In this document: positions 10,513 to 21,879 of the stretch, piece after piece | Position numbering within the stretch: the first letter of the stretch is position 1 | How the letters are laid out: every line of letters begins with the position of its first letter | From: Forficula auricularia | Taxonomy: Eukaryota; Arthropoda; Insecta; Dermaptera; Forficulidae | Length of the DNA: 64,000 bases | Assembly (NCBI GenBank): GCA_024734495.1 | Contig: JALMQS010000085.1 | Coordinates: forward strand, 912,474 to 976,473 | Reading direction: 5' to 3' | Translations under genes and position numbers: made by a program | Notes under the pieces: generated by a model | Seen by the model: only the letters and a program-made list of their open reading frames with translations | What the model was told of the DNA's origin: nothing | The model's database searches: none

Positions 10513-11082
10513 TACTTTACCATACAGGGTATGGTCAAGTATTGTAATAGTGCAAGAAAAAAGTGTTTTTTTTCCTACTTTTTTCAAAATATCTCAAAAA
10601 CGGCTGAGACTATTTTGATTAAAAAAATTGAGCGAAACCATGCCATTTCGCTCTACAAAAAACCTCTAATAAGTGATCATCGAATAAATTATATTTTTCG
10701 AGATAATAATTGTGTTGTCAAAATGTCTATTAGTCTGTCTGGTTGTTAATTAGTTAGTTAGTCTGTGCGTTACTAAATTTTTGTGAACGAGTAAACTACA
10801 CCAAATTTTGTATACATAATCAGTGGACCCCCAGAAGTCTAAAAATGCAAAAACTAACCTCCCAAAATGGAGGGGGTGGGGGGGGGGGATGTAAGGTCAA
10901 TAAATGCAAATCTTGGCCATTTTGCATACTCAACCAAATTTTGTATACATAATCAGTGGGACCCCAGAAGTATAAAAATGCAAAAACTAAGCCCCCCCCT
11001 ACATCATTATAAATAATTTTAGGGGCCAGGATGTATGGTAAAGCCAAGTGGATGGCCACATCAGAACACGTCAGCTTATTTT
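10513..11082 (+). mobile_element. 'ACTTTACCATACA' TIR family, copy A
   Basis: The left end TACTTTACCATACAGGGTAT and the right region TGTATGGTAAAGCCAAGTGG give inverted ends ACTTTACCATACA. The first 20 bases also fold on themselves (ACCATAC/GTATGGT). Inside are AAATATCTCAAAAACGGCTG, a (GTCTGTCTG)-type tract and G-rich/C-rich blocks. The right end continues to ACACGTCAGCTTATT in every complete copy. There is no transposase. Other copies: 27.1, 38.6 (partial), 43.4 (partial), 50.1, 61.2 and 63.3 kb. Confidence 0.75.
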
Positions 11083-11340
11083 TATTGTATAAAGAAAATT
11101 ATTAATAAAAACAAACAAACAAACAAGGTAGATTATTAATTTGTTGTTTACTATCTTATGCAATATTAAGTTCTTTATTTAAATATATTCCTCGGCATCT
11201 CAATTTTGAAAAATTATCCTCGGCTAGATTGATATCTGTTCAGCTTACCCGTTTGTTTTAGTTATATTTTTGATCACAAGATATCTATGACGGATTGCGT
11301 TTTTAAGCCCGTAAGAAAGAACAGATTAAATATTTCTAAT

Positions 11341-11391
11341 TAAAAAGACTGATGATGAAAATTAAACCTTCGAAACTATTGTATTATAAAT
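11341..11391 (+). ncRNA. Hammerhead-like motif, copy 4
   Basis: CTGATGA, then a weak hairpin (TGAAaattaaacCTTC), CGAAAC, a TATT loop and GTA, followed by TTATAAATAAATTA. This keeps the core boxes and an NTH-type triplet (GTA), but stem II is poor. Confidence 0.45.
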
Positions 11392-11429
11392 AAATTACAA
11401 TATATATTAAACAAATGTATATCCGTTAT

Positions 11430-11960
11430 ATTTATCCCAACCAAAACATTCTGTGAAAAAACACTCCAAGTTCAAAAAAGTAGTGAAATAAATCTAGTGT
11501 GCAGGCAAGAAAAATTCGCCAAGAATAATTAAGTTGTGAAAATAGTAGATTTCTTGGCCTGTTTTTCACAGAATGTTTTGGTTGGGATTTCTCTGCTTTT
11601 TGTAAGCTATGAGGAAGCCCGTTGGTCGAAAGGGCTAGAATTTTTATTTTTAACCCCCCCACCCCATATTTTGGGTCGATAGTTTTTGTATTTCCGGCCT
11701 TCTGGGGTCCCACAGAATATTTATACAAAATTTTGTTGAGTTTGGTCGAACGGGCTAGAATTTTCATTTTTGACCCTCACCCCACCCCATTTTGAAGGAA
11801 TTGAAAGATAGAAAGTTTTAATTTTTAAAATTTTTCCTTTGTTTGTGTCACAAACTCTACTAGCAGGCGGAATTTCATGATGATTGGAAGTACCCCTATA
11901 GGTTTTGTCAGTCTGTCAGTGAGTGAGTGCCAAAATTAGCTATTTTCTTAGGTCCATATC
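11430..11960. repeat. Short inverted repeat and C-rich repeat fragments
   Basis: CCAACCAAAACATTCTGTG at 11439-11457 recurs inverted at 11567-11586. Pieces shared with the TIR family follow (GGTCGAAAGGGCTAGAATTT, TTCTGGGGTCCCAC, repeated at 11620 and 11740). The downstream 'GGAAGTACCCCTATAGG...CAGTCAGTGAGTGAGTG' resembles the tail of the tandem repeat at 59.1-59.6 kb. Confidence 0.5.
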
Positions 11961-11999
11961 TCAGAATCCATTTAAGCTATATTATTGAAATTTGATACT

Positions 12000-12960
12000 C
12001 TCTTCAAAATGGATTACATAATTACGTGTGTATAATTTCAGCTCTGAATGGGTTCCGAGCTGCAGGGGGGTCGAAATTGGCTCGTGTAAATAGTGTACAG
12101 CGTATACGGCCAATGCTCGAACTTGTCCTGCGCGCGCTGTGCGCTTTGATACTTGTTTATTTGCATCAAGCAGAGGATAATCTTTAAACATACACATCGC
12201 TCACACATATTTATATGTAAATAATATAAGTGCGTGTGGGGATGTTTGTCTGAGGTTTTTGGAAATTGATTCTGCGCATGCGAGCTAACTATAGCGCAAA
12301 GACATGACAAAAACAGTATAATTATAGGTCTTTTTTTAAGGTATTAGAATTAGACAAAGAGTGCTATGTATATTTAGCAGCCCATATGTCATGCGCTTAT
12401 TAATTAAAAGCCCTCTATTATAACTCGACGTGTATGATAATTGATAAAAATTAATTACCGGAATAGTTAAGTGAATAAAAAGTGAATCATAAATCGTTAA
12501 CCAATCCTCTCCTACCCATGTGTGAGGTCTGTTATTTTTTTATTTTTATTTTAATATATTTTTCAATCGATTATTAGTGAAAAGGCTACGGGGTTCGTGT
12601 GTTAGCTGTTGGGGGTATCATGCCAACCGAAAGCCAAGGGAAAGGAAACCGAGCAGAGATCGTCTTTGCAGATTACGAATTCAATTTTTTTTCTTTGCAG
12701 GGGAGGGGGGGGGGGGGGGATTTCCACCCCCCCATTCAGCTCTTGTTTTTTAAAACCAATACACTCTTATCGAAAGTTTTAATCTTATTTTGCTTAACTA
12801 GATTTCAATTTTGTTTTGTTTTCAAAAAGGGGAAAATATTATCACACAGGATGCTTGTCACGGCGAGTATAAAAAGAGTGTTCAAAATGTAGCAAAAAAT
12901 ACACACCGCCTCATGGAATCGAAAAAAGATTTATTTATCTGGCCGTGATTGTCAGCTCAA
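12000..12960. other. Intergenic sequence with a mixed-composition block
   Basis: 12040-12310 is GC-richer than its surroundings and shares short repeats with 8.15-8.26 kb. 12580-12680 (GGCTACGGGGTTCGTGTG...GCAGATTACGAATTC) is another balanced block, followed by a G-run. Neither shows a recognisable product. A hidden exon or regulatory element cannot be excluded. Confidence 0.35.
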
Positions 12961-13049
12961 TTAATCTTGGATACTTTTGCTCTGATAGAGATATTCAATA
13001 GAGAGAAGATTTTTTTTTGTTCATTCTCATTAAATTTGTAATTCTTAAA

Positions 13050-13430
13050 ATATCGAATTTCTCTATTGGATGGAGGGCTGGACCCTGAAAGTAAACACCA
13101 TTATAAATTAGAAGCCTTCGCGATGTGGGTCTATCGCAGGTTCGTAGGATTCTCAAGATACCACGGGCGGCAAAATTAAGTAACGAAGAAATTCTGAGAA
13201 GAGCCAACAGAGACCGTGAACTGTTCAACATCATAAAGAAAAGCAAAACTATTTGGGACATATAATGACAAATTCGAAGTACCAACTATTACAACTGATT
13301 ATAGAGGGAAAAATAAGATGTCGTGGTTGCGGAATGTCAGACAATGGACGGGTCTTCACAGCGTTCAGGAACTTCTGCACACCGCGAGAGATAGAGAGGG
13401 AATTCAGAATGTGGTCGTGATGGATAAGCA
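13050..13430 (+). pseudogene. LINE C-terminal fragment with frameshifts
   Basis: Read across frames it gives LEAFAMWVYRRF, RILKIPRAAKLSNEEILRRA, then TNSKYQLLQLIIEGK, MSWLRNVRQWTGLHSVQELL and HTARDREGIQNVV. This is the well-known C-terminus of L2/RTE-X-type LINE polyproteins (FEMWxYRRxLxIxW, NEEVLxRI, LLQLIxxGKIEG, SWLxNxRxWTG, AxDRExFxxVV). At least two frameshifts break it. Confidence 0.8.
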
Positions 13431-13499
13431 GGCGAAGAAGAAGAGAAAATATCGAAATATTTGTCTGAATGAAAAAAGATCGATTGATAGATGAATAAA

Positions 13500-13850
13500 A
13501 TTTCTATTTTGGGTATTTTCAAATTATTACGCTCACTCAGGCTTATATGGTTCAAAATAAATAAAAAAATTACCCCCCCCCCCCTCCAAGTTTCAAGTCT
13601 CTATCTCAATTCTAACCTTTGCCGAACAGCGATGCAAGTTTCCCAACTACTAAATAACATGGGATTTTTGGCATTGAACGATCAATTTTTTATTCCGGCC
13701 AAAGTAATGGTTCAAAAAATTTGAAACTCTTTAGAAGTTATCTTTATAATAGTAGCTATCCTTAAGAATTTTTACAGATTTTTAGCTATTATAATTTTGG
13801 AGTCTATAATAGAGAAGTATTTTATCTAGTTGTAACTCCAAAATTACGCT
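13500..13850 (+). repeat. Solo arm of the foldback family at 55 kb
   Basis: It shares long near-identical stretches with 54955-55250, including AATTTTTTATTCCGGCCAAA, TTTTTGGCATTGAA and TATAATTTTGGAGTC. Here only one arm is present, so there is no palindrome. Confidence 0.7.
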
Positions 13851-14024
13851 AATTATTACTTTGAAATTAATAAATATTATAAAACAATCTATTCTTAATA
13901 ATTATATTCAATTATGAACGAAATCGTTTGATTAGTTTTTGAGAAAATGATAAAAACCCAGAAAACCGTAACAAATGACTCGATGATGCTGGGTGACTTT
14001 CGACCCAGTCTCTTGATAAAATAG

Positions 14025-15099
14025 ACCGAAAAAATTATAAATGAGAAAGAAAACGATCTTATTTTATCTATTTCATCTATCTGAAGTTTCACAGTATGTC
14101 TTTTATATAAGAAAATATCATTTTGATTAAGAATTTTGTAGTTTAAAAGAAATTGTAAGAAAATATTCAATTTCTTCTCTCTGGGAGAGAATCAAATAGA
14201 AATCCCTATGAGTTTTATTTTTTTTCTCATTAGATATTTATTCAAATCTATTTAAATTTCATATCTGTGTGTTATTTTCATTTATCTTTTAAATAAAATA
14301 ATTATCATTAGGAAATGTTTATTTTAAAAATGTAGTTTACTTGAAGTACAATTTACAAAAACGCTAATAACTACGTAGAATTTTTTTTTTTTATAAATAT
14401 GAAATTAATTAAATATTATAAAACAATTAATTATTAATCATTTAATTCAATTTTGAACGAAATTGATTCAGTGGTTTTTGAGGAAATCGTCAAAAACCAT
14501 CTGAACTGTCAAAAAACGATGTTTTTTGAAAGCACGAGATGCTTTTGAAAAAAGTTAAAAAAGTCATATGAAACGAAACATTGACTTGTGACATGGAGGC
14601 CAATTTTAAAATGTTTCTAAAACGGCCTTTCATAGAGGGTTTTCGGGGTTTTTGACGATTTTCTCAAAAGGTACTGAATCTATTTCGTTCAAAATTGAAT
14701 TAAATGATTAATAATTAATTGTTTTATAATATCTAATTAATTTCATATTTAAAAAAATATTTAAACTGTTATTAGCGTTTTTTTTCAAATTGGACTTGAA
14801 GTAAACTACACTTTAAAATAAAAATTTCCTAATAACAATTATTTTGTGTAAACGATAAATGAAAATAAACCGATATGAAATTTCAATAGACTTGAATAAA
14901 TATCTAATGAGAAAAAAAAATATATCTCATAGGCATTTCTAGTTGATTTTCTCCCGGAGAGAAGAAATTGAATCTCTTCATACAATTTCTTTTAAACTTC
15001 AAAATTGTTAATCAAATGCTATTTTCCTATGTGACCCTTCAGATAGATGAAATAGTTAAAATAAGATCGTTTACTTTCTCATTTATAATTTTTTTGGTC
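14025..15099. repeat. Long inverted repeat (foldback), arms about 450-480 bp
   Basis: Left arm (about 14025-14500) and right arm (about 14650-15099) are reverse complements with scattered differences. Matching pairs include CTTCTCTCTGGGAGAGAAT/TTCTCCCGGAGAGAAG and CGTCAAAAACC/GGTTTTTGACG-type ends near the centre. The roughly 150-bp spacer holds AACTGTCAAAAAACG. No coding sequence was found. Short open frames in both arms are only the same repeat read twice. Confidence 0.85.
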
Positions 15100-17165
15100 C
15101 TTTTATATCGAGTGGTTCTGTCGCCATCTGAGATACATTTGTTATTGATTCAAGTCGATTCACTCTACATTACTGAAATATCTTTAACTAGTAAACTATT
15201 GATTTTAGACATTTTATTCATATTAACTTTTCTGTTGGAAATTAAAAATAAAGTTCATTATATAAATTAGTGTACCTCAAAGGGTTAGGCAGTAATGGTG
15301 AAATTTATGTGGAAAGTTAGATAAATACTGATCTAGGGCCTTAGATATTCTACATATTAAAATACTCTAATGAAGAAACATTTTTATATTTTAATTTTCT
15401 AACAGAAAGTTCATTTTCTATATTTAGCTCCGATGACTATTTAAGTACCTAGAAAGGAAATCAAATAATTTTTTCTGAGAAAATTAAACATTATTTTACA
15501 AAATTAAAAGCGGTTAGTATGAAGATGAATATTTTTATTGAAATCTGTGTCATCAACCAAATTCCATATTTTTTATTCAAAAAATTATCTGGCAAATTAT
15601 TGGGCTTAAATTTTTGCAAAAATATTTAGATTTCCATAACACATAAACTATTGATTTTAGAGCTGAGATAAATAAAATTGTTAAAACATATCTCTTTCTT
15701 TCTTATTTATAATTCTAAATGAGACAAGATTTTCGGGACGAGAAAAAACTCCTCCGATATCATACATTATGATTTGTTATGGATTTTTCTTCTGATTATT
15801 ATTATGAATTCATTAAATAGCTAGTACCGTCTACAGTATTAAAATAAATAATTCCCTTTCAATATCCGTTATATTGCCATAATCTTTTTAGGAAGATATA
15901 TTGATCAACTGTATAATATGTATTTAACATGCTCATTATTTTATCCACTTATTCAGAAATGAAAACAATTTCATCGAATAATTTCGGATGTGGAATTAAT
16001 ATGTGAACAAGCTTTTTGTCTCTTTATCAATCAGCCAGCCGTCCCGGAAAATTATTTCTGCTTTGTGATTAAGTTTTCATTAATATAATAATTAAATAAA
16101 GGCGTCTGGATAATAATAATATTCTATAAGCACATGATGTGTCTGTGACATTATATTAAATTTTAATATAGATGAAATTATTATTATACTCCTCTTATTT
16201 TATGAAAATTTCCCTACAACCGTCTGATTGAGATTTTTTTTTCATTTTAATTTTTCATTTTCTTCTTGTCACTTCATTCTATTTTCAATTTATTTTGTTT
16301 TTCCTATCATTTTTATCGATTTACCTTTATGAAGTTTTTTTCTTTCAATAATATTATTTTAACTTTCGCTTATTCATTTTATTTTTGTTATTCTTACTTT
16401 TAGGAAATTGAAATTTGCGATATTATATTTATTCAAACGTCGTTGATAATGACAGGATTTTTTTTTGTCAGAAGTTTAAAAATATAAAAGTTTCATAAAT
16501 CCGAGTATAATAATTTTAGAAAGTAAGCAACTTTATTTATCGAGGATATTACTATATTTCGTAGGTATGTGAATAAAAATATATTATTAATTTATTCAAA
16601 ATTAATTTGAAGGAAAATATGAAATTGAAAACATTTGGTTTGGCGAGAGTAGAAGAGTTGATGTTACATAATATATTAAGGAGAAATCAATGAGGTTGTC
16701 CACTGTGTGATACAAATAAATGAAGGGCCACGGCTAAAGTCATTGTTAATTTTATAAAACTTTTCAAAAATCTTAATTGAAAGTTTCAAGTTAGTGAATA
16801 AGTTTATGGAAGGTAATAATTAAATTTTTTTTATAAAATTCACAATACAGTTATTAGAAAAAAAAACTACAGTATAAATTTTTTTATTATTAAATTATGA
16901 AAATCAATTTAAAAGAAAAAAAACTTGAAATGGACTTTGATCGTTTGTAGCCCTTCAAATAGTATATGGGTGTATATTAACATATATACCTATAATGAAT
17001 ATAATATAATTTATTTGTTAGAGAATATAGTTTCGAGCTTCACCACCAGTGATTTAAATAGAAATAGAATATTCTATTTGTTATTTTTCATTGGTTGAAA
17101 TACCCGATTGGATATAGTTAGATTCGTTTTGTTATAATACTTAGCTTAAATTTTGAATTCATAAC
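15100..17165. other. AT-rich gene-free stretch
   Basis: Apart from the T-rich block around 16230-16400, I see nothing beyond AT-rich background. 16655-16725 (GAGAAATCAATGAGGTTGTCCACTG) shares a short repeat with 23260-23285. Confidence 0.5.
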
Positions 17166-17220
17166 AATTAATAAGACTGATGATGAAAGTCAAACCTTCG
17201 AAACTATTATCTCTAACAAA
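17166..17220 (+). ncRNA. Hammerhead-like motif, copy 5
   Basis: TTAATAAGA, CTGATGA, TGAAagtcaaaCCTTC, GAAAC, TATTATC, then CTAACAAATAAATTAG. The core boxes are intact. Stem II is short, and the cleavage-side ATC replaces GTC. Confidence 0.45.
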
Positions 17221-17326
17221 TAAATTAGATATACATAGGTATACTAGAATATACCTGTTAACCAGTGGCATGCGGTCCATGGATGCTGTGAATGGGATGC
17301 ATTACTAAATTTCATACATTTAGAGT

Positions 17327-18085
17327 ATTTTTAACCGACTTCAAAAAAGGAGGAGGTTCTCTATTCGACTGAATTTTTTTTTTTTTTTTTTTGTGCCTAT
17401 GTTACCTCATATCTCCGCCAATTCCCAACCGATTTTGAAAATTTTTTTTGCATTGGGTCCAGTCTAGCTTCCGATTGGTCCCATTTTTTTTCGAATTTTT
17501 TTCATAGGTATTAGACCTTTTTTATTAGGTTTTATTAGGTTTGTTTAGACCTAACCTCTTTGTTTATGAACCAATTTCGATGGTTCTTTTTTTATCCGAA
17601 AGGGGGTGTCTTAGGGATGGTATCATATTAATTTGGTCAAGTTCTGATGATATGATCACTATTAATAACATCACTAAAAAGAGAAAAATAAAAATAATTT
17701 TTAAGAAAAAAATAAAAACCGACTTCAAAAAATTCAATGCAACAAATAAAATACACTAAAAGGTATAAAATAATTATTATCTTATTTAGTTACAACTAAA
17801 CGACGAAATATTAACATGAAAATACTTTTTGAAGTTGGTGCCAAACATATACCTTTTATGAATCGCACTCGACGGATCTCACTTAGTACATTTGGCGGGT
17901 ACGCTCGCTTATAGGTATAGTTTGTTTGGCACCGACTTCAAAAAGTAATTTCATGTTAATATTTCGTCGTTTAGTTGTAACTAAATAAGATAATAATTAT
18001 TTTATACCTTTTAGTGTATTTTATTTGTTGCATTGAATTTTTTGAAGTCGGTTTTTATTTTTTTCTTAAAAATTATTTTTTCATA
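17327..18085 (+). mobile_element. 'ACCGACTTCAAAAA' foldback element, copy 1
   Basis: It begins TTTTTAACCGACTTCAAAAA then GGAGGAGGTTC, runs through a 5' body, and ends in a palindrome with arms at about 17689-17845 and 17928-18081. The arms carry ACAACTAAACGACGAAATAT and its complement. GACTTCAAAAA boxes recur at the start, at the outer arm ends and near the centre. There is no protein-coding content. Other copies: 21.4 (palindrome only), 22.2 (minus, 5' body only) and 25.2 kb. From memory, repeats with this start are common in insects, especially Lepidoptera. Confidence 0.75.
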
Positions 18086-18089
18086 AATA

Positions 18090-19420
18090 TATAAGGTCGA
18101 CTTCAAAATTTAAAGTGGATCTTGAAATTTTCAAATTGTTATCCGTTATTTCTATAAAAAAACATTTTTTGTTTTTAAAAATATATTAGTTCTGGAAATG
18201 AAATAAAATTATTGCATAGTTTCAAGGGGAAATTAAAATGAATAATTTTCCGAAGAAGATTTGAAGCCCTTTTCTGGTATATCTTCCAGTTCAACCATGT
18301 CAAAGACAAGTCCAGACGAGTTTTACTCCAATAAATAAATCTATGAACTCTCAATATATAAGAATAAGTAATAACTAAGAGTGCTATAGACAAGTCAAAG
18401 CTTGATTAAAGCTATAGAATAAGGAGAAATTTAAGATTTTCTTATAGGACAGACTGATTCATTGTGGAAGATGCTCGATTTCCATCTCAGGGACTGTGAA
18501 GTTAAGTCACAAGCAGTAATTTCTGACTCAAATAACTGATTGGATGTATGTTAGGTACACCACACAGAAAGCTAGCAGATAAAAGAAAAATGATTATATC
18601 TTCCAAAATACTTGAGATATGAAATTCGTTCTTATGGTCGTTGATAAGAAGACCAATTTTACTAATTTTTCAGAATTTTAATTTAAATATTTGATTGGAA
18701 TTAGGCTGGTAAAATATCACCTAAAAAAGGTCACTTTGAGAGCATCCCTCGCAGTCGTTTTAATGAAATTTAAATAAAAAAAATATTATACCCACTTAGA
18801 AATATTTTTATATGCAAACTTTAGACCACATGATAGTAAAATAGTAATTGTTTTATTTTTGACTCAATAAAAATTTCACTTTTTCGTAAAATATTTATTC
18901 TGTTTAAAAAATCGGCTACTTTAAACTACGGGGTAAAAAATATTACTCCAGCGAAATTTCCTTATCCTCTAAAATATATAGATAGAAAGATTAATAGATA
19001 ATTAATTAATTTAAGATTCACGAGAGATACTAATTATCACTTAATTACGAATAATGTTGGAGTATCACTGAAAATGAAATTTTAATCATAAGCCCGACCT
19101 TATATATGGTATTATCTTTAAGGGATTTGATGCGTGAACAGAGAGTGTACTCGGAAGGTTCAACTTGCGAATAAAATTGAACAAATTAATTTTAGATAAA
19201 TACATGGAGGTGTATGTGTATCTATATATAAATGTTCATTTTAAAATATCCAATTCATGTTTTCCTTTTCAAAAGGGAAATGCTTTACAAAGGGAACTGT
19301 TAGACAGTATTAATTGGAGGGCGTATAAATTGCCTCAAGTGTAGGCGGCAGTTTCAACAACAAGTAATATCATTTTATTTTTAACAATGAATAAATCGCT
19401 TATTAAAAAAATAAAGTAAA
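18090..19420. other. AT-rich gene-free stretch
   Basis: A copy of the dispersed 'TATCTTCCAAAATACTTGAG' repeat lies near 18595. I see no coding or RNA feature otherwise. Confidence 0.5.
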
Positions 19421-19422
19421 AA

Positions 19423-19618
19423 GGGGGGTCAGATAGGCTAGTCGGTAGCGTATCATCCTGCTAACCAAGGGGACCCGGGTTCGAATCCGACTCGAGGCAT
19501 TCGGCTAAAATCTGACCCCCGGGGTATATGCAAAATTTAAAAAATATATAGTATCGTAAATTGGCTTATGGTTAGAAAGGCCGAAAAGCCAATAGAAAAA
19601 AAAAAAAAAAAAAAAAAA
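19423..19618 (+). mobile_element. tRNA-derived SINE with poly(A) tail
   Basis: The 5' part is tRNA-like, with an A-box-like TAGGCTAGTCGG and a perfect B box GGTTCGAATCC (19478-19488) at tRNA spacing. A short unrelated body (GGCTTATGGTTAGAAAGGCC) and an A24 tail follow. AAAGTAAAAA occurs on both sides and may be the target duplication. Such elements are transcribed by RNA polymerase III and mobilised by a LINE. Confidence 0.85.
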
Positions 19619-19737
19619 GTAAAAAAAATTAATAAATGTATTTTGTCGAATGATTAAAAAAACTATCACAGTGAGATACCTAGATTCTGTGACATTCATC
19701 ACCCGACAAAATATCACCGACAAAACAACCGAAAGTT

Positions 19738-19892
19738 TAGTCCGGGCGGGGTGTGTTTCGGGCTCCCATTTTTTTTTCTAATCAAACACATATTGAAAAC
19801 CGAACCAGCCAATCGTCGGGCGGGGTGTGTTTGGGGCTCCCATTTTTTCCTAATCAAACACACATTGAAAACCGAACATCCAATAGTCGGGC
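19738..19892 (+). repeat. Two and a bit tandem units of about 76 bp
   Basis: GGGCGGGGTGTGTTTCGGGC...AACCGAACCAGCCAATCGTC is followed directly by a second near-identical unit and the start of a third. A single diverged unit (CGTGCTCTGTTTCGGG...AAAACCGAAAACCCTCGG) lies at 49.6 kb. Confidence 0.75.
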
Positions 19893-19919
19893 AGGGTGTC
19901 TCTTTTGTATTCTCCCTTA

Positions 19920-20045
19920 TACTGGGGAATATTTTGTCAGAAGATATTATGCCGGGGGATATTTTGTACTTGGGATATTTTGTACTTGGGATATTTTGTC
20001 CTTTGTATATTTTGTCGGGGGATGTTTTGTCGGGGGCTGAAATGT
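19920..20045 (+). repeat. Minisatellite of GGGATATTTTGT units
   Basis: About seven units of 15-18 bp read G(1-5)GATATTTTGT(C/A)nTT. Inverted single units (CGACAAAATATCACCG) lie just upstream near 19700, so the block may be the remains of a foldback with minisatellite arms. Confidence 0.75.
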
Positions 20046-20310
20046 CGCGGTACCAGATACCTAAGCATAGGAGTTTGAGTCAGCATTTCTTGATAACAAC
20101 TAATGGCGTCTAAAGCTCTTATTCCTGCCTTTGAAATACAATCCAAATTTGGAGCATGGTCCAAAAACTCATTAATTATTTTATAATGTGCAATTGATTT
20201 GTTCTCCCGAGAGTAGCAGAGTTGATAAATCATAAATAAAAACAAAATGGTTGTCTTCTGCTTGATGCAAATAAACATACACATATATAATATATCAAAT
20301 ACAAATAATG

Positions 20311-20680
20311 TATATATGTCGCAGTAAAAAGCAGTTTTTTAGAAAGAACGGGTTCTTACTAGTTAAAACTCATTTCACTGAATACCTTTGTGGCAACTAG
20401 AATTTATTGATGTTTTTCGAGTTTGGTTCAAAAGTCTAGAATCTTCATTTTTGAGATTTCTCCTCATTTTAGATGTTTATTTTTAAAATATTTGTAAAAT
20501 TTTGAAAATAAACACCCATAATGAGGTGGAAGGTCAAAAATGAAGATTCTAGACCTTTGAACCAAACTCAGTCAACATCGGTAAATTCTAGTTGCCACAA
20601 AGGTATTCAGTGCAACGCGTTTTAATTAGTAAGAACCCATTCTTACTAAAAACTGGTTTTCAATAGCAACATGTATATAT
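20311..20680. repeat. Inverted repeat, arms about 160 bp
   Basis: Left-arm pieces ACTGAATACCTTTGTGGCAA and GAATCTTCATTTTTGA are mirrored by CCACAAAGGTATTCAGTG and TCAAAAATGAAGATTC on the right. The turn is at about 20490-20510. Confidence 0.8.
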
Positions 20681-20789
20681 AACTTATTGATTTATTTGTT
20701 TGGGACACTATTTGAATAGCTATTTAACAAATTTTCAATATCCAATACGTGATTGGCCCCATGAGAAATAATAGATAAAATATTGCTAA

Positions 20790-20875
20790 TGAAAAAGACC
20801 GATGATGAAGGCCAAGCCTTCGAAACTATACTCTCAAAAGACTGATGATGAAGGGCAAGCCTTTGAAACTATAGG
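20790..20875 (+). ncRNA. Two tandem hammerhead-like motifs, copies 6 and 7
   Basis: Copy 6: CCGATGA, T, GAAGGC-CAA-GCCTTC, GAAAC, TATACTC. Copy 7, 42 bases on: CTGATGA, T, GAAGGG-CAA-GCCTTT, GAAAC, TATAGGA. Stem II is perfect in copy 6 and has a G-C to G-T type change in copy 7, so the pairing persists. As in all copies, one base separates the core from stem II. Confidence 0.55.
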
Positions 20876-20939
20876 ATTTTGATGAGGCAGTACAAAATTA
20901 AAAAAAGAGAGATAATTTAAACTATCTTTTTTTTATTAA

Positions 20940-20985
20940 AAAAAGCCGACGTTTCGAAGGTTTATTTCCTCCTTGGTCAGGGTTT
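20940..20985 (-). repeat. Related hairpin motif with CGAAACGTCGGC
   Basis: On the minus strand: CCTGACCAAGGAGGAAAT, AAACCTTCGAAACGTCGG. It shows the same order (CTGA, hairpin AAGG/CCTT, GAAACGTC) as the hammerhead-like set, with a changed first box. Confidence 0.35.
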
Positions 20986-21372
20986 TGAAACTACACTACA
21001 CTAAATTCTGCTGAAAATGAAATTGTACTATATAATATTGTCACTGCCACTGAGAGAGGAGACAGAGAAGAATGTCACATTGGATTTCCTTCAAGGACCT
21101 TTCAAAACCCTAAAATGATATGTTTTTTTGATTATTCTCATTGAAAAGTAAGTCAACTGCTTTATGATTCAAAAAAATATGAAATTTGGAATTTTCATAA
21201 ATTGATATTAAAGAGCGTTATTGCAAAGCGGGGCAACGTACAGTGTACAAACATTAAGGAAAGAGAAGAAACTTTCTACGTTTCGTTCTTAGTTATCTTA
21301 ATCCAGACACAGACTGACTAAGAAATTATTTCCTCATATATTTTAGTCATTTCTAAACACAAGCAAAATAAT

Positions 21373-21825
21373 TTTTATAAAAAAAATAAAACCGGCTTCA
21401 AAAAAATTAAATGCAACAAATAAAATAATAATAACTTAAAAATAAAATAAAATCCACTAAATGGTTTAAAATAATTATCTTATTTAGTTACAACTAAACG
21501 ACGAAATATTAACATGAAATTACTTTTTGAAGTCGGTGCCAAACAAACTATACCTATAAGCGAGCGTACCCGCCAAACGTACTAAGATACGTCGAGTACG
21601 ATTCATAAAATGTATATGTTTGACACCGACTTCAAAAAATAATTTCGTGGTAATATTTTGTCGTTTAGTTGTAAATAAATAAGATAATTATTTTATACCT
21701 TTTAGTGGATTTTATTTTATTTTTAAGTTATTATTATTTTATTTGTTGCATTTAAGTTTTTTGAAGTAAGTTTTATTTTTTTTTATAAAAATAATTTTTA
21801 TTTTTCTCTTTTTAGTGATGTTATC
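21373..21825 (+). mobile_element. 'ACCGACTTC' foldback, copy with palindrome only
   Basis: Both arms of the 17.7-18.1 kb palindrome are present (AACTAAACGACGAAATATTA and its complement, GCGAGCGTACCCGCC in the spacer). The 5' body is missing. The spacer is inverted relative to the copies at 17.8 and 25.8 kb, as expected if the loop can flip. Confidence 0.75.
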
Positions 21826-21879
21826 TTAATATAATACCTTGCATGCATCTCGTAAGAGAAAGCGTCCGGCGAATGAATC

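Noticed and set aside
12038..12310. Overlapping minus-strand frames at 12.0-12.3 kb
   Set aside because: Two frames are open over the same bases and the segment shares a dispersed repeat with 8.2 kb. Neither looks like a protein.
13895..15270. Two similar hydrophobic frames of about 90-100 codons at 13.9-14.2 (-) and 15.0-15.3 kb (+)
   Set aside because: They are the two arms of one inverted repeat read in opposite directions, so they count as one repeat rather than two genes.
19423..19500. Functional tRNA gene at 19.4 kb
   Set aside because: The acceptor ends do not pair as a mature tRNA and a SINE body with poly(A) follows, so it is a tRNA-derived SINE.
19751..20113. Open frames of 95-120 codons over the 19.75-20.05 kb repeats
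   Set aside because: They read through tandem 76-bp and minisatellite units and repeat the same peptides. There is no family resemblance, so chance open frames in a repeat are the simpler explanation.
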